Source: Prosopocoilus inquinatus (Eukaryota; Arthropoda; Insecta; Coleoptera; Lucanidae). From it: DNA of 64,000 bases. Below, piece after piece: positions 1 to 9,259 of this stretch. Each line of letters begins with the position of its first letter. Positions within the stretch are counted from its first letter, which is position 1. The notes beneath the pieces were generated by a model. It was not told the DNA's origin. It ran no database searches and was given only the letters and a program-made list of their open reading frames with translations. The stretch is from positions 55,724,101 through 55,788,100 of the forward strand of contig CM069872.1 of NCBI GenBank assembly GCA_036172665.1, given 5' to 3'. The translations under genes and the position numbers were made by a program.

Positions 1-600
1 GCTTTTTCTCAACTTTTCATCTTTGCCTTGCGCAATCCTTTACAATTGTGCCAACCAGCACCTCCTTGCTTTGTTCTTTGAGCGCTCTTTCGATTTTCCC
101 ATTTTTTTAAACTTCACCTTTGCCTTGCACACTCCTTTACAGTCCAGCCGTCTTGCTTTGTTCCTCTAGTTCTTTCCTCGCCGGTCTTTCAAAATTTTGG
201 TTGGTCTTCATTTCTTCCACTCTGCCTTCTTGCTTCGTGCCTGGAGTTCCTTTCTCTACAGGTCTTTAATTAATTTTCATTTTTTTTTTGCATTTTACCA
301 AGTTCGTTTTTGCCTTCATTTGTCTCTGCCTTGAACCATGCAGACCATTTTACTGGTTGTTTGTTCTTTCGTCTCGACTCTTTCGGAATTTCGCTTGATT
401 TTTATTTTGTTCTATTTTCTTTTAATTCCATCTTCCCCCTTGCGACATCCTCGATGATAGTTGCCTTAACCCAGCGATTTCCAAATCTTATTGGGGAGGC
501 GTGGTCAAGTGCGTTACTTATAAATAAACTTCTGCGTAATTTTAGGAAATAAAGGAAAAGGTGGAGGCGTCAAGAATAGATTTTCTTTTAAAGGCAGGCA
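1..600. repeat. Pyrimidine-rich degenerate ~100-bp repeat, no gene
   Basis: The + strand is rich in T and C. A phrase like CTTTGCCTTGC followed by CCTTGCTTTGTTC recurs near 20, 115 and 210, which suggests about three diverged copies of a ~100-bp unit. The one short open frame here (310-552) has no recognisable domain and its composition follows the T-rich strand, so it is not called as a gene. Confidence 0.4.
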
Positions 601-640
601 AAATAACATAAAGTTTGGAAATCGCTGCCTTAACCAGTGC

Positions 641-915
641 CAATATTTAATTTGCACCCCCCTCGTCGCCTCTTAAAAAAAAAAAAAAAAACAAATACAT
701 CATTCTCATAAGATAGTCAACTAAAAGCAACTCCAAAAAATTATAAAAATAAGACGAATAAATTCGATTAAAAAATGCAAAGAGACTGCAACGAAAAGTG
801 GAAGCTCGGGAGCTGGCAAAAGCAACTTGCTACTGACGTTATTAACCCATCCTAACGGCGTGCGTTGCTAAAATGGTATAATACACTGCAGAGAAATCCG
901 AAATTCATATACCCA
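641..915 (+). repeat. Dispersed repeat family R1, copy 1
   Basis: Begins around TAATTTGCACCCCCCTCG, passes through an A-run, then GAGCTGGCAAAAGCAACTTG and TAACCCATCCTAACGGCGTG, and ends near CCGAAATTCATA. The same order of motifs recurs immediately downstream and again near 4.8 kb. There is no coding content. It could be a short non-autonomous element, but I see no terminal inverted repeats or target duplication. Confidence 0.8.
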
Positions 916-921
916 GAGCAA

Positions 922-1180
922 AAATATCTAATTTGCACCCCCTTCACGCCCCTTAAAAAAACAAATACATGATTCCCGTAAGGCATTCAACTAAATCAAC
1001 TCTAAAAATTATAAAAATAACTCGATTAAAAAAAATGCAAAGAAATTGTAGCTAAACAAAAGTGGAGGAAGTGCGCGAGCTGGCAAAAGCAACTTGTTAG
1101 TGACGTTACTAACCCATCCTGAAGGCGTGCGTTGCTAAAATAGCGTCCGGTACAATCAATGGTATGCACGGAGAAATCGC
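922..1180 (+). repeat. Dispersed repeat family R1, copy 2
   Basis: Second copy, head to tail with copy 1 and about 280 bp downstream of it. It shares GAGCTGGCAAAAGCAACTTG and GGCGTGCGTTGCTAAAAT. Copies 1 and 2 differ by scattered substitutions and A-run length changes, so the duplication is not recent. Confidence 0.8.
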
Positions 1181-1429
1181 GTCTGTTAAATAAAAAATTA
1201 AAAAAAAAAAGACGCAGATATTTAATGGCAGACTTCCTCTTCGCATTCCTGTAAATAATGTAAAACACCGGATGAGTTGAAGTTTTGCGAAGTGAGTAAA
1301 TTAGAGTCGCACGTAACGCCCAAGGTCTTTAACGAATTGATCCATCCAGTCGGAGAAATATTTATTTTTGCGCGCCGATTCGCTTCTCTAATCGCGTAAA
1401 CGGAACGCAGGAGCGTTTCGTGCATACAT
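1181..1429. other. AT-rich spacer, nothing recognised
   Basis: I find no repeat copy, RNA gene or splice-flanked coding frame here. Short minus-strand frames run through it but overlap the following satellite and resemble nothing known. Confidence 0.4.
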
Positions 1430-2310
1430 TTTTTTTTGTTAATTCGAAAATAATAAAGTTCCTTTCAAAGACCTTCCAAAATGCCGAAGACCTATGCGGA
1501 TCATCACAGTGAGAGACTTCATCGTCGAGGAATTTGGTGCAAGATGTGTAAGTAATTCGAAAATGAAAAAGTTGATGAAAGGGTGGACCTTCCAAAATGC
1601 CGAAGACCTATCCATCCCATCATCACAGTAAGAGACTTCGTCGTCGAGAAATTTGGTGCAGAAAATAATAAAGTTGATGAATCCAAAATGCCGAAGACCA
1701 TTCCCATCATCACAGTATAAGACTTCATCGTCAAGGAATTTGGTGCAGAATGAGTATAAGTAATTCGGAAATAAAAAAGTTGATGATCCAAAATGTCGAA
1801 GACCATTCCCATCATCACAGTATGAGACTTCATCGTCAAGGAATTTGGTGCAAGATGTGTAAGTAATTCGAAAATGAAAAAGTTGATGAAAGGGTGGACC
1901 TTCCAAAATGCCGAAGACCTATACATCCCATCATCACAGTATGAGACTTCGTCGTCGAGGAATTTGGTGCAGAAAATAATAAAGTTGATGATCCAAAATG
2001 CCGAAAACCATTCCCATCATCATAGTATAAGACTTCATCGTCGACGAATTTGGTGCAGAATGAGTATAAGTAATTCGGAAATAAAAAAGTTGATGATCCA
2101 AAATGTCGAAGACCATTCCCATCATCATAGTATGAGACTTCATCCTCAAGGGATTTGGTGTAAGATGAGTGAATAATTCGAAAATGAAAAAGTTGATGAA
2201 AGGGTGGACCTTCCAAAATGCCGAAGACCTATTATCCATCTCATCATCACAGTATGAGACTTCGTCTTCAAGGAATTCGGTGAGTAACGACGAGAAGTAG
2301 ACCAACACTG
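1430..2310 (+). repeat. Satellite with ~100-bp monomers in ~310-bp higher-order units
   Basis: Each monomer carries CCAAAATGCCGAAGACC, CATCATCACAGTATGAGACTT and GAGGAATTTGGTGCA-like segments. A longer unit starting AAAGTTGATGAAAGGGTGGA recurs near 1567, 1879 and 2187, spaced 312 and 308 bp, and each unit contains three monomer variants. Because unit length is close to a multiple of three, minus-strand frames stay open for up to 155 codons and repeat the same peptide in more than one frame. That pattern is expected from repeat geometry and is not evidence of a gene. Confidence 0.9.
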
Positions 2311-2660
2311 GATGGTATTGCGCTGCTTCATCTCCAAAGAATTTGTTGTAAATTGGGTGGTCCTTCCAAAAATGACAAACAGGTATGCCATCACTATGGG
2401 AATACGCGTTTCCAAAATGCAGGAAGACGTACCCCATGGGGGTACGGTCTTCTTTGGCAATGAACCAAAGAATTTGGTGACGATTGGATACGGACCTTCT
2501 TGCCGAAAACTATGGGCGTAGTAATTTTCACAAGAAGACGACACGTATTACATAAAACATGACACGTTGATTTGAAAGTGAAGAAGTAAGTGCGTACCAC
2601 CATCATTGAGGTAAGCGCTTCCTTCATCATCGTGAAAGAATTTGGTGCGAAACACGTGAA
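2311..2660 (+). repeat. Decayed extension of the 1.4-2.3 kb satellite
   Basis: Motifs such as AAAGAATTTGGTG and TTCCAAAATGC still occur but the spacing is irregular, consistent with old edge monomers of the neighbouring array. Confidence 0.55.
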
Positions 2661-3639
2661 CCAAAAAAATGAAAAGTAAAATTGATGGATGATGTAATAG
2701 TCATATTTGTAGCTTACCACATGCACGGTGTATGTATATTTTAAAACCATCTGCGCTCGATTGTTATTATACTAAGAAAGGAAAAACCTAATAACCAACT
2801 AGCTCATGGTTCCCAGAAGTGATTGTGTGATTGCAGTTTCCTTTCCCCTTCTTTCTTTCTTGATTTGTTTGTTTATTTATCTCGGCGGCGTAAAAATCCC
2901 CAAACAAAAACCGGAAATGACACACACACACACAAGCCAACAATTACGTGATACACCAAGCCACACCACACATGCACATATGGGCATGGGCACGTGTGCA
3001 ATCCATATGTTGTCTCTCCACCGTCCCACACCCCCATAATAACCGCTTCGCGCGCCGCTTGCCCATGTCGCAACTCCATCGACGTTTTTATTTCCGCCGA
3101 TTTCGACACGTTAACGACCGTCATCAATATTGGCTTACATCAAAGTAAACATTGAAATGCGGCCGTCCTGAATTTCGCGAGGCTATTTCTGTAACGGACG
3201 GGACGGGATGGGACGGGAGTTTTTGCGTCCGAGTTCTCACGGACCGCTTGCTTCCCCCCGCACGGGCAATTATTATTATAATACGTAAATACCGTTCGTC
3301 CAAGTTACGACTTTATAATGGACCGTCGTTTTAAAAGGCAAGCGGATAATGAGAGTTTTGATCTTGGCCAGGCGAGTCGTCGGCGCGCACATTAATATTC
3401 CGAACAGTTTTCTTCGTCTTGTTTGTGTTCGCTTCACACTTCATCTGCTTTGCATTTTATTGCATTATGTTATTAACTGTAATCTCGCCCGAAACCATAA
3501 TTACAGCGACAGTAAAGTAAAAGTGCTTTTCACATTTAATCCGTTTGGCATTCAGCACAACACATGCGGGCAGGCAATTTTCTTTTTCTTAGATGCCATC
3601 ATCAAGGCAAATACCAATGTAAGTGTCTGGCCTCATAGG
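2661..3639. other. Largely single-copy sequence with CA and GACGG microrepeats
   Basis: It contains a short CA run near 2920-2932 and a GGGACGGGATGG-type run near 3198-3222. No gene was recognised. The 216-codon frame at 3349-3999 begins here but runs into the tandem repeat at 3640 and has no recognisable domain. Confidence 0.5.
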
Positions 3640-4575
3640 TTTAATAACCAATTGTCATTAGAAGAAGAAGAACGAGAAGGAGAAGAACGAGAAGAAGAAG
3701 AAGAAACCGGGCAAATTGCCGTTGCTGCTTTTTTTGTTTTGGACTCCACAGTCTTGACTTCAAAAGCCAAAACCCCAAACTCTTTTAATGGTGAGCAATT
3801 TTGGAAAAGGAAAGACGGCCCCAAAGAACCACCTTCTTTTCGTCTTCGACTTTATTTCCAACAGCACCATCTGTCTTTTCAATCATGCATTTCTTTTTTT
3901 TTTTCGAAGATGAGACGACTTTCACTTCTTTGGATGATAAAAGTCTGTGATCGTTGGGTTGGTTCCCTTTTCCATGGTTTAATAACCGATTGTTATTAGA
4001 AGAAGAAGAAACCGGGCAAATTGCCGTTGCTGCTTTTTTTTTGTTTTGGACTCCACAATCTTGACTTCAAAAGCCAAAACCCCAAACTCTTTTAATGGTG
4101 ACCAATTTTGGAAAAGGAAAGACGGCCCCAAAGAACCACCTTCTTTTCGTCTTCGACTTTATTTCCAACAGCACCATCTATCTTTGCAATCACGCATTTC
4201 TTTTCTTCGAAAATGAGACGACTTTCACTTCTTTGGATGATAAAGTCTGTGATCGTTGGGTTGGTTCCCTTTTCCATGGTTTAATAACCGATTGTTATTA
4301 GAAGAAGAAGAAACCAGGCAAATTGCCGTTACTGCTTTTTCTGTTTTGGACTCCACAATCTTGGCTTCAAAAGCCAAAACCTTAAACTCCTTTAATGGTG
4401 AGCAATTTCGAAAAGGAAACACGGCCCCAAAGCATCATCTTCTTTTCGTCTTCGACTTTACTTCCTACAGCACCATCTGTCTTTGGAATCATGCGTTTCT
4501 TTTCTTCGAAGATGAGACGACTTTCACTCCTTTGGTTGATAAAGTCTGTGATCGTTGGGTTGGTTCCCTTTTCCC
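3640..4575 (+). repeat. Tandem repeat, three units of ~302 bp
   Basis: The unit starts GGTTTAATAACCGATTGTTA, then a GAA-rich tract, then AAATTGCCGTTGCTGC, GGCCCCAAAGAACCACC, TTCGTCTTCGACTTTA and GTCTGTGATCGTTGGGTTGG. Units begin near 3638, 3979 and 4281. The first is longer because of an expanded GAAGAA tract. Frames of 60-110 codons repeat with the unit on both strands and are not called as genes. Confidence 0.9.
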
Positions 4576-4814
4576 CCCAAACTAAGACCTCTTCCTCTTC
4601 AGAAAGAACAGCGTGACTGATCTACGTCTTCTTCTTTCCCCTCCCCCCGTCTAAAAATTCGTCTCTCTACTTCTTCTTTTCTATTCAGAACAGGTTTCGA
4701 ATATTTTGGTCCTTCTTTCCCAAATCCAGTCGCTTTGTTCTGGGTTGCTCTCGTCTCCTGGTGGTATCCATTCATTTTTGGAGAAAACGACGATCTTCTC
4801 CTCTTTGAGAATAG

Positions 4815-5050
4815 AAGAATAGATTTTTTTTAAATACGTCATTCTCAGAAGACATTCAACAAATCCACTTCAAACAATAAAAACAAAATAAGACGGATAA
4901 ACTCTTTACAAAAAATGTAACAGAAGTGGAAGCTCGGGAACTGGCAAAAGTAACTTATTAGTGATGTTATTAACCCATCCTAGTGGCGTGTTGCTAAAAT
5001 AGTATACAGTATAATAGTATCTATGTACAGCACAGAAATCTGAAATTCAT
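4815..5050 (+). repeat. Dispersed repeat family R1, copy 3
   Basis: Shares TCATTCTCAGAAGACATTCA, GGAAGCTCGGGAACTGGCAA and TAACCCATCCTAGTGGCGTG with copies at 641 and 922, in the same orientation. It is flanked on both sides by a CT-rich sequence containing ACGACGATCTTC (near 4787 and 5076), so it may sit between duplicated flanks. Confidence 0.75.
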
Positions 5051-5588
5051 AGAGAGAGAGAGAAGACGACGATCTTCTTCTCTTTGGATGAGGCTCGACT
5101 TCATAGCTTCTGGGGCTTTAGGACGAACTGTCTTCTTCTCTTTTCCACCGCGACTAAAAATTCTCCTCTCGCCCAGAGGCGCAGCTTTCCTTCTCTCCTT
5201 TTTCTATTTGCAACCATGGATTAAATTAAACCTAAATCTAAACGCCTTCCGTTTATAATTTATTAATCGCAATAAAATCTACGTTCAAACAAGCAAAGCG
5301 AGCGGCAACGTCCGTCAGTTATTACGGAACGAACTGGCCGAATAAATTCAAATTTATGTGGACGGATCAAACGCGCGAGCTGCGATTTCATTGGCGAGTT
5401 TATTTTGCCTTCCCGGGAAGAGTGAATTAAACGATCAGGCAAAATGTTTACCACCTTCTTCTGCACTCTCAATCCGTGTCATATAAATAAAGAAATCGGC
5501 GAGTTGCAAAATCGTAAGATCGTAAAATGAAGGAAGCTCTATTTCCATCGCCAACGACCGCTACCACCGAGTATCGAGTACCGGTTAA
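5051..5588. other. CT-rich then single-copy sequence, no gene seen
   Basis: A GA run at about 5054-5064 is followed by CT-rich sequence resembling 4575-4800. From about 5215 the sequence looks single-copy. I see nothing coding. Confidence 0.4.
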
Positions 5589-5715
5589 GTTCGATTTTCC
5601 TCCACGATCGCCGGTCGCCAACTCAACTACAGCGACCCACCCTATCAGTATGAATGAAGGTGACGTCGAATCTAATTGAAGGTTGGCGACTGACGATCGT
5701 GGAGGAAAATCGGAC
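5589..5715. repeat. Inverted repeat with 34-bp arms
   Basis: Left arm 5589-5622 and right arm 5682-5715 are near-perfect reverse complements (TTTTCCTCCACGATCG against CGATCGTGGAGGAAAA at the core), separated by about 60 bp. It could be a small foldback element or a cruciform. No target duplication was identified. Confidence 0.75.
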
Positions 5716-7080
5716 TTGGTTAATTGATAATTGATGCTCGGAGGCAGTAATTTGCGACGACCAGCGAACGCGGAGGAAAAACCTCGGGACTTTAATTTTA
5801 ACATCGAATTCGTAGGTTGGTCAGGTGGACGATGGGGGCAAATTAAAAATGAAAACCAGAAACAACCTGGCCGGCCGCCAAACAGAATCAATTATAAATC
5901 CCATCCAATTAAATTTATTTATAAACGCGAATTGCCCAATAAATTTCGCCGCGGCGGTTAATTATTGGGGAAAATCACCGCCGCCGCCGCGCCGCAAAAA
6001 AAAAAAACGCAACGAAAAGTCTCACAGGGGTGACCACATTTTTTTTTTTTTATTGTGGTGGGTGTGTGTGGGGGGTTTCGCCGCGAGCGCGACGTTCTCG
6101 CTTTGAGGGAGGGGTGCCATCTGCGAGACGTCTCGGGAGACGGCATATGCGATGATCCCTTAAGGCCCCCCCGGCTTTCGAAGTTACTAAAACTAGACTT
6201 GCCTTGTCTGTTATAAATAAATGTTCAACCTAATCGTATCTGTGGTGCGTTCGGGTAAGGTACATGCAACGTCATCTGAGACGATCAACCAACCAACCAA
6301 CCAACCAACAGACGAACAAAGAAGAGGAGAAAACGGATGGAAACCACGTCCGAATCCAACTGTGGTCAGTCACCAGAATAAATCAAACACAGCTGTTAAT
6401 GGAATTCTTCGGTGGTTTTCTATTTCTGGTTTCGATTATTATCGTTATGCAAGTGGTTTTTGTGTGATTCACTTTGCTTTCGGAGCAAAAATCCATCGCA
6501 TCAAATTTCTACTTTCAAATTTCTGATTATGTGGACTATGAAAATAAATAAATAAATAAACACATACATATACAATTTGCACGTATATATACGAAACGGA
6601 CGAAAATATATTTAGAATTACGCAGGAAGAAAGAAAAAAAATGGTTATCCTACGTACCGAAGTAATGATGTGCACGTTGTTGATTTTCTTACAAAATCGC
6701 CGCGAAGAATAAAGAAATTGGAAGAAGAGAAATAGAACATTGTAGCTGCGGCCCTGTAGCTTTAGACACGGGGAGTCATTTTCCCTCTCTTGCTATCTCC
6801 TCCAATTTTGAGGAAACTCATCGCCCAGTACCAAAAAAAATAACTCGAGTCTGTTTTTTGAGCAGAAGAGAACAATCAAAATGTGCGTGAAGAGTAGAAA
6901 TACGTAGGAAGAGAGTAAAGGACGTTGCAGTTAGTAACCAAGTAAACCAAAAACTAGAAACAAAAGAAATACGAAGGCCAAAGGTCCGAAACAAGTTTCA
7001 AGGACAACGCAGCCCAAATACTTTAACTTCTTCTCCAAACTTTTCCAACTTTTTCCCCGTTCGAAGACGGAGGCCCTGTG
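5716..7080. other. Single-copy-looking sequence with microsatellites
   Basis: It contains a CCG-rich patch near 5978-5995, a T run with GTGTGTGTGG near 6040-6075, a CAAC run at about 6286-6309 and an AAAT run near 6542-6560. Several 60-140-codon frames overlap each other on both strands, with no recognisable domains or splice pattern. No gene is called. Confidence 0.4.
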
Positions 7081-7150
7081 GGAAGTACCGAAAACGTTCA
7101 AATCACTCTTCAATACATGGTGTTGTTGTTATTATTATTATTATTAAGAT

Positions 7151-7483
7151 TTAAAACACCCTCTATTAAGGAAATTGCGCATTTTACCAAGCGAAGTCAT
7201 CATCATCGCTGCGAATACTGCGTTCAGCATCATTCGGTACTTCCCACAGAGGTACTATTTGAAATTTAAACCGACGCGATGGAAGCTCTGTGTAAGATTT
7301 TGAATTTGGTTATTATTATTAAGTCCAAATTTAAAATCTTACACAGAGCTTCCATCGCATCGGCCTAAATTTCAAATAATACCTCTCTGGGAAGTACCGA
7401 ATGATGCTGAACGCAGTATTCGTGGCGACGATGATGACTTCGCTTGGTAAAGTGCGCAATTTCGTTAACAGAGGGCGTTTTAA
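7151..7483. mobile_element. Foldback element, 159-bp arms and 15-bp loop
   Basis: Arms 7151-7309 and 7325-7483 are reverse complements over essentially their full length, with roughly a dozen mismatches by eye. The loop is an ATT run. The phrase GGGAAGTACCGAA occurs inside the arms and also outside at 7080 and 7580, and it recurs at the ends of the foldback at 9260-10154, which links the two. A transcript would form a long hairpin of the kind known to feed endogenous siRNA in insects. That role is inference. Confidence 0.85.
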
Positions 7484-7599
7484 GTCTGTTGCACAAACTA
7501 AACTCGAACTGAAAGCCCCCCGCAAATCTTACGTAAAATGCGACTTCTTATCAAAGGGAGAATCCCTCTCTCCGGGAAGTACCGAATAGTTCAAATAAT

Positions 7600-7771
7600 T
7601 TAAAAGTTTCAGAAAAAATTAAACCAAAGTAAAATTTGGAGGAAATCGATCAGAATTATGCCCAGCTAATAACCCCAATTGAAGACAATTAAGAGGAGTT
7701 CAACCCAAGAAAGGTTTTATTTATTTTTTTAAATTAATATTTACGTCCGCCCATCTCAAGGTCAAACTGAT
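7600..7771. other. Short AT-rich spacer
   Basis: No gene or repeat is seen except a TCAAGGTCA at 7756-7764, a motif that recurs in several repeat families of this window. Confidence 0.35.
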
Positions 7772-7774
7772 TTA

Positions 7775-8026
7775 GGCCTAGTTTTACAATGACGGTTTAA
7801 CTTTGAGTCGAAGCTTCGATCCTTCATAACAATTGTTGAAATAATCGTTGCTAAGGTCCAGTTTTACAATTGCAGCTCAACTTTGAGCTGAGGTTTAAAC
7901 CCTTAGCAACGATTATTTCAACAATTGTTGTTTAAGCTTCGGCTCAAAGTTAAACCGTGATTGTAAAACTGGGCCTAAGGGTTTAAGCCTCAGCTCAAAG
8001 TTGAGCCCCATTTGTAAAACTGGACC
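7775..8026. mobile_element. MITE (PIF/Harbinger-like), outer element split by a second copy
   Basis: The element starts GGCCTAGTTTTACAATG and ends TTTGTAAAACTGGACC, giving imperfect terminal inverted repeats. It is flanked by TTA at 7772-7774 and 8027-8029. Its two halves (7775-7854 and 7979-8026) rejoin to match the intact ~128-bp copy at 35332-35459. TIRs beginning GGCC or GGTCC with a 3-bp TWA duplication are typical of PIF/Harbinger non-autonomous elements. No transposase is present in the window. Confidence 0.8.
7855..7975 (-). mobile_element. MITE, inner copy nested in the outer element
   Basis: A complete 121-bp copy in opposite orientation, starting GGTCCAGTTTTACAA and ending TTGTAAAACTGGGCC. 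It is flanked by TAA at 7852-7854 and 7976-7978. Removing it with one TAA restores the outer element's GTTGCTAAGGG, which is present uninterrupted near 35405. It therefore gives a self-controlled measurement of the target duplication. Confidence 0.85.
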
Positions 8027-8036
8027 TTAAAGGACT

Positions 8037-8092
8037 GTTGCTATGGTAACAACCAATCATAAAGTTTTTTGGATGGTTGTTACCATAACAAC
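8037..8092. repeat. Palindrome of two X-box-like sites
   Basis: GTTGCTATGGTAACAACCA at 8037-8055 is the inverse of 8074-8092, with one mismatch. Each arm alone resembles the RFX X-box (GTTGCCATGGYAAC type). It directly abuts the nested MITEs, so a transposon end is an alternative explanation. TTGCCATGGAAAC at about 9118 is a further relative. Confidence 0.6.
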
Positions 8093-8296
8093 TGTCATTT
8101 AGATCTAACGTACTCAATACAGAAGAGTCCCAACCAAATCTTTACTCAACAATCCTGTTAAGGTGTCAAGCGTCACCTGAATAAGGCTGTAACTCGGTTA
8201 AATTCCAGTGAAAAGAAACTACAATCCCTGCTACCCTCAAGGTCAACCTAATTAAATTATTGAAATCAACCTGACTATTCGATCCAAAAAATGAAT

Positions 8297-8467
8297 GTAC
8301 AAAGTTTTTTTTTTTAATCTCGAACCGGACAGAATTATGAAGGGAAAACACTCAACGTTTCGCTACATATTTATAGCTTCGTCAGGCTATAAATCTACAG
8401 CGAAACATTGAGTGTTTTCCCTTCATAATTCTGTCCGGTTGTTCGAGATTAAAAAAAAACTTTGTGC
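8297..8467. mobile_element. Foldback element with ~81-bp arms
   Basis: Arms 8297-8377 and 8386-8467 are near-perfect reverse complements (AATCTCGA, CCGGACAGAATTATGAAG, ACACTCAACGTTTCGCT). The 8-bp loop is TTCGTCAG. The left arm read on the minus strand, starting in the loop, gives CTGACGA, a small hairpin and GAAACGTT, a variant hammerhead-like core also found near 51.4 and 61.9 kb. In this copy the palindrome has replaced the sequence needed for stem I. Confidence 0.8.
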
Positions 8468-8670
8468 TTACAATTTTCATCGGACAACAACTAACTTCAA
8501 TCAATCAATCAAAAAATGAAAGCTGAACAAACATTGGATCCGAAACATACGTACTTCAAGGTCAAAAATTTAACCTACATACTCCTCGTTTGTGAATTGC
8601 TTAAAAGCTCTAAGAAACTTCCTGGGAAGTACAAGAATGAAACGGGAAGCGAAACGCAATACGGGATTGA

Positions 8671-8700
8671 ATATAATAATAATAATAATAATAATAAATA
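8671..8700 (+). repeat. AAT microsatellite
   Basis: About nine AAT units ending in AAATAA. It is followed at 8713 by TACAGGGTGTTACGAGTC, a sequence whose CAGGGTGT/ACACCCTG core recurs near 13.37, 14.59, 45.8 and 46.9 kb. Confidence 0.8.
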
Positions 8701-8829
8701 ATTCTTTAATACAGGGTGTTACGAGTCTACATTAAAAACGAAAGCTCCAAATTCTCACAGAAAAATGGACCTTCCATCGACTTCAGTTTCAAGTTAACTT
8801 TAACCTTCAGTTTATTAAAAAAATTTGCT

Positions 8830-8952
8830 GCAAATCGTTTTTGATTGCAGTGAAAACCTGGATGAAAAACCCTGCTGATGAAGCCCCAAATAAGGCTGAA
8901 ACAGCTGTACACAGGCTGCTCGAGGTTTTCACTGCAATCAAAAACGATTTGC
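8830..8952 (+). ncRNA. Type I hammerhead ribozyme with 29-bp outer stem
   Basis: The hammerhead is a self-cleaving RNA; type I forms with a tiny stem III are known from Penelope-like elements and retrozymes. Here the core reads CTGATGA (8875-8881), stem II AGCC/GGCT (8882-8885 with 8894-8897), GAAA (8898-8901) and the self-complementary stem III segment CAGCTG (8902-8907). The cleavage triplet is GTA, so cutting is predicted after A8909. Stem I begins G8874-C8910 and T8873-A8911, then C8871-8872 can pair with G8914-8915 across a bulge. After an internal loop, 8830-8858 pairs perfectly with 8924-8952. A two-base loop in stem III suggests a paired, dimeric fold as proposed for other minimal stem III hammerheads. 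Activity is inferred. Confidence 0.75.
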
Positions 8953-8967
8953 AACAATTTTTTTTTT

Positions 8968-9108
8968 AAACTTTCATTATGCTTTGACCACAAGCATGGC
9001 CGCCTTGCATGGGGGATTTATTAGGAGCAAATCCGCTTCAATTTGTCTATCCTGCTGCAATGTCCGGTCAAAAAACGATCGTAGGATGTCACTGTTTTAT
9101 CTGTTCAT
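8968..9108 (+). repeat. Dispersed repeat next to the hammerhead; partner at 42.0 kb
   Basis: AAACTTTCATTATGCTTTGA, GGCCGCCTTGCATG, AGGAGCAAATCC and CGATCGTAGGATGTC match the reverse complement of 42014-42156. In both places a hammerhead lies within about 300 bp, so the two are probably parts of one scrambled element family. Confidence 0.8.
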
Positions 9109-9259
9109 CAGTTTATTGCCATGGAAACAATTGTCTTCGTACTTGTTACCATGGAAATAAACCGAGAGTTAGAGTTAAACGGTGATTGAAAACCGGGCAT
9201 AAGTCGACTTGGAAAAACTAAGCTTCAAATTTTACAAACAAAGGAACTTCCACCGATTT
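9109..9259. other. Short spacer with MITE relic
   Basis: GAGTTAAACGGTGATTGAAAACCGGGC at 9173-9199 (in parts) resembles the right end of the MITE family at 7775. Nothing else is recognised. Confidence 0.35.

Noticed and set aside
1439..2437. Minus-strand frames with repeated MEGPPFHQLFHF peptide
   Set aside because: The same peptide appears in several frames because repeat length is near a multiple of three. No start context or non-repeat portion supports a gene.
3349..3999. 216-codon + strand frame
   Set aside because: Its second half is the first unit of the 302-bp tandem repeat, including a GAA-run acidic stretch. The same segment recurs in later units in broken frames.
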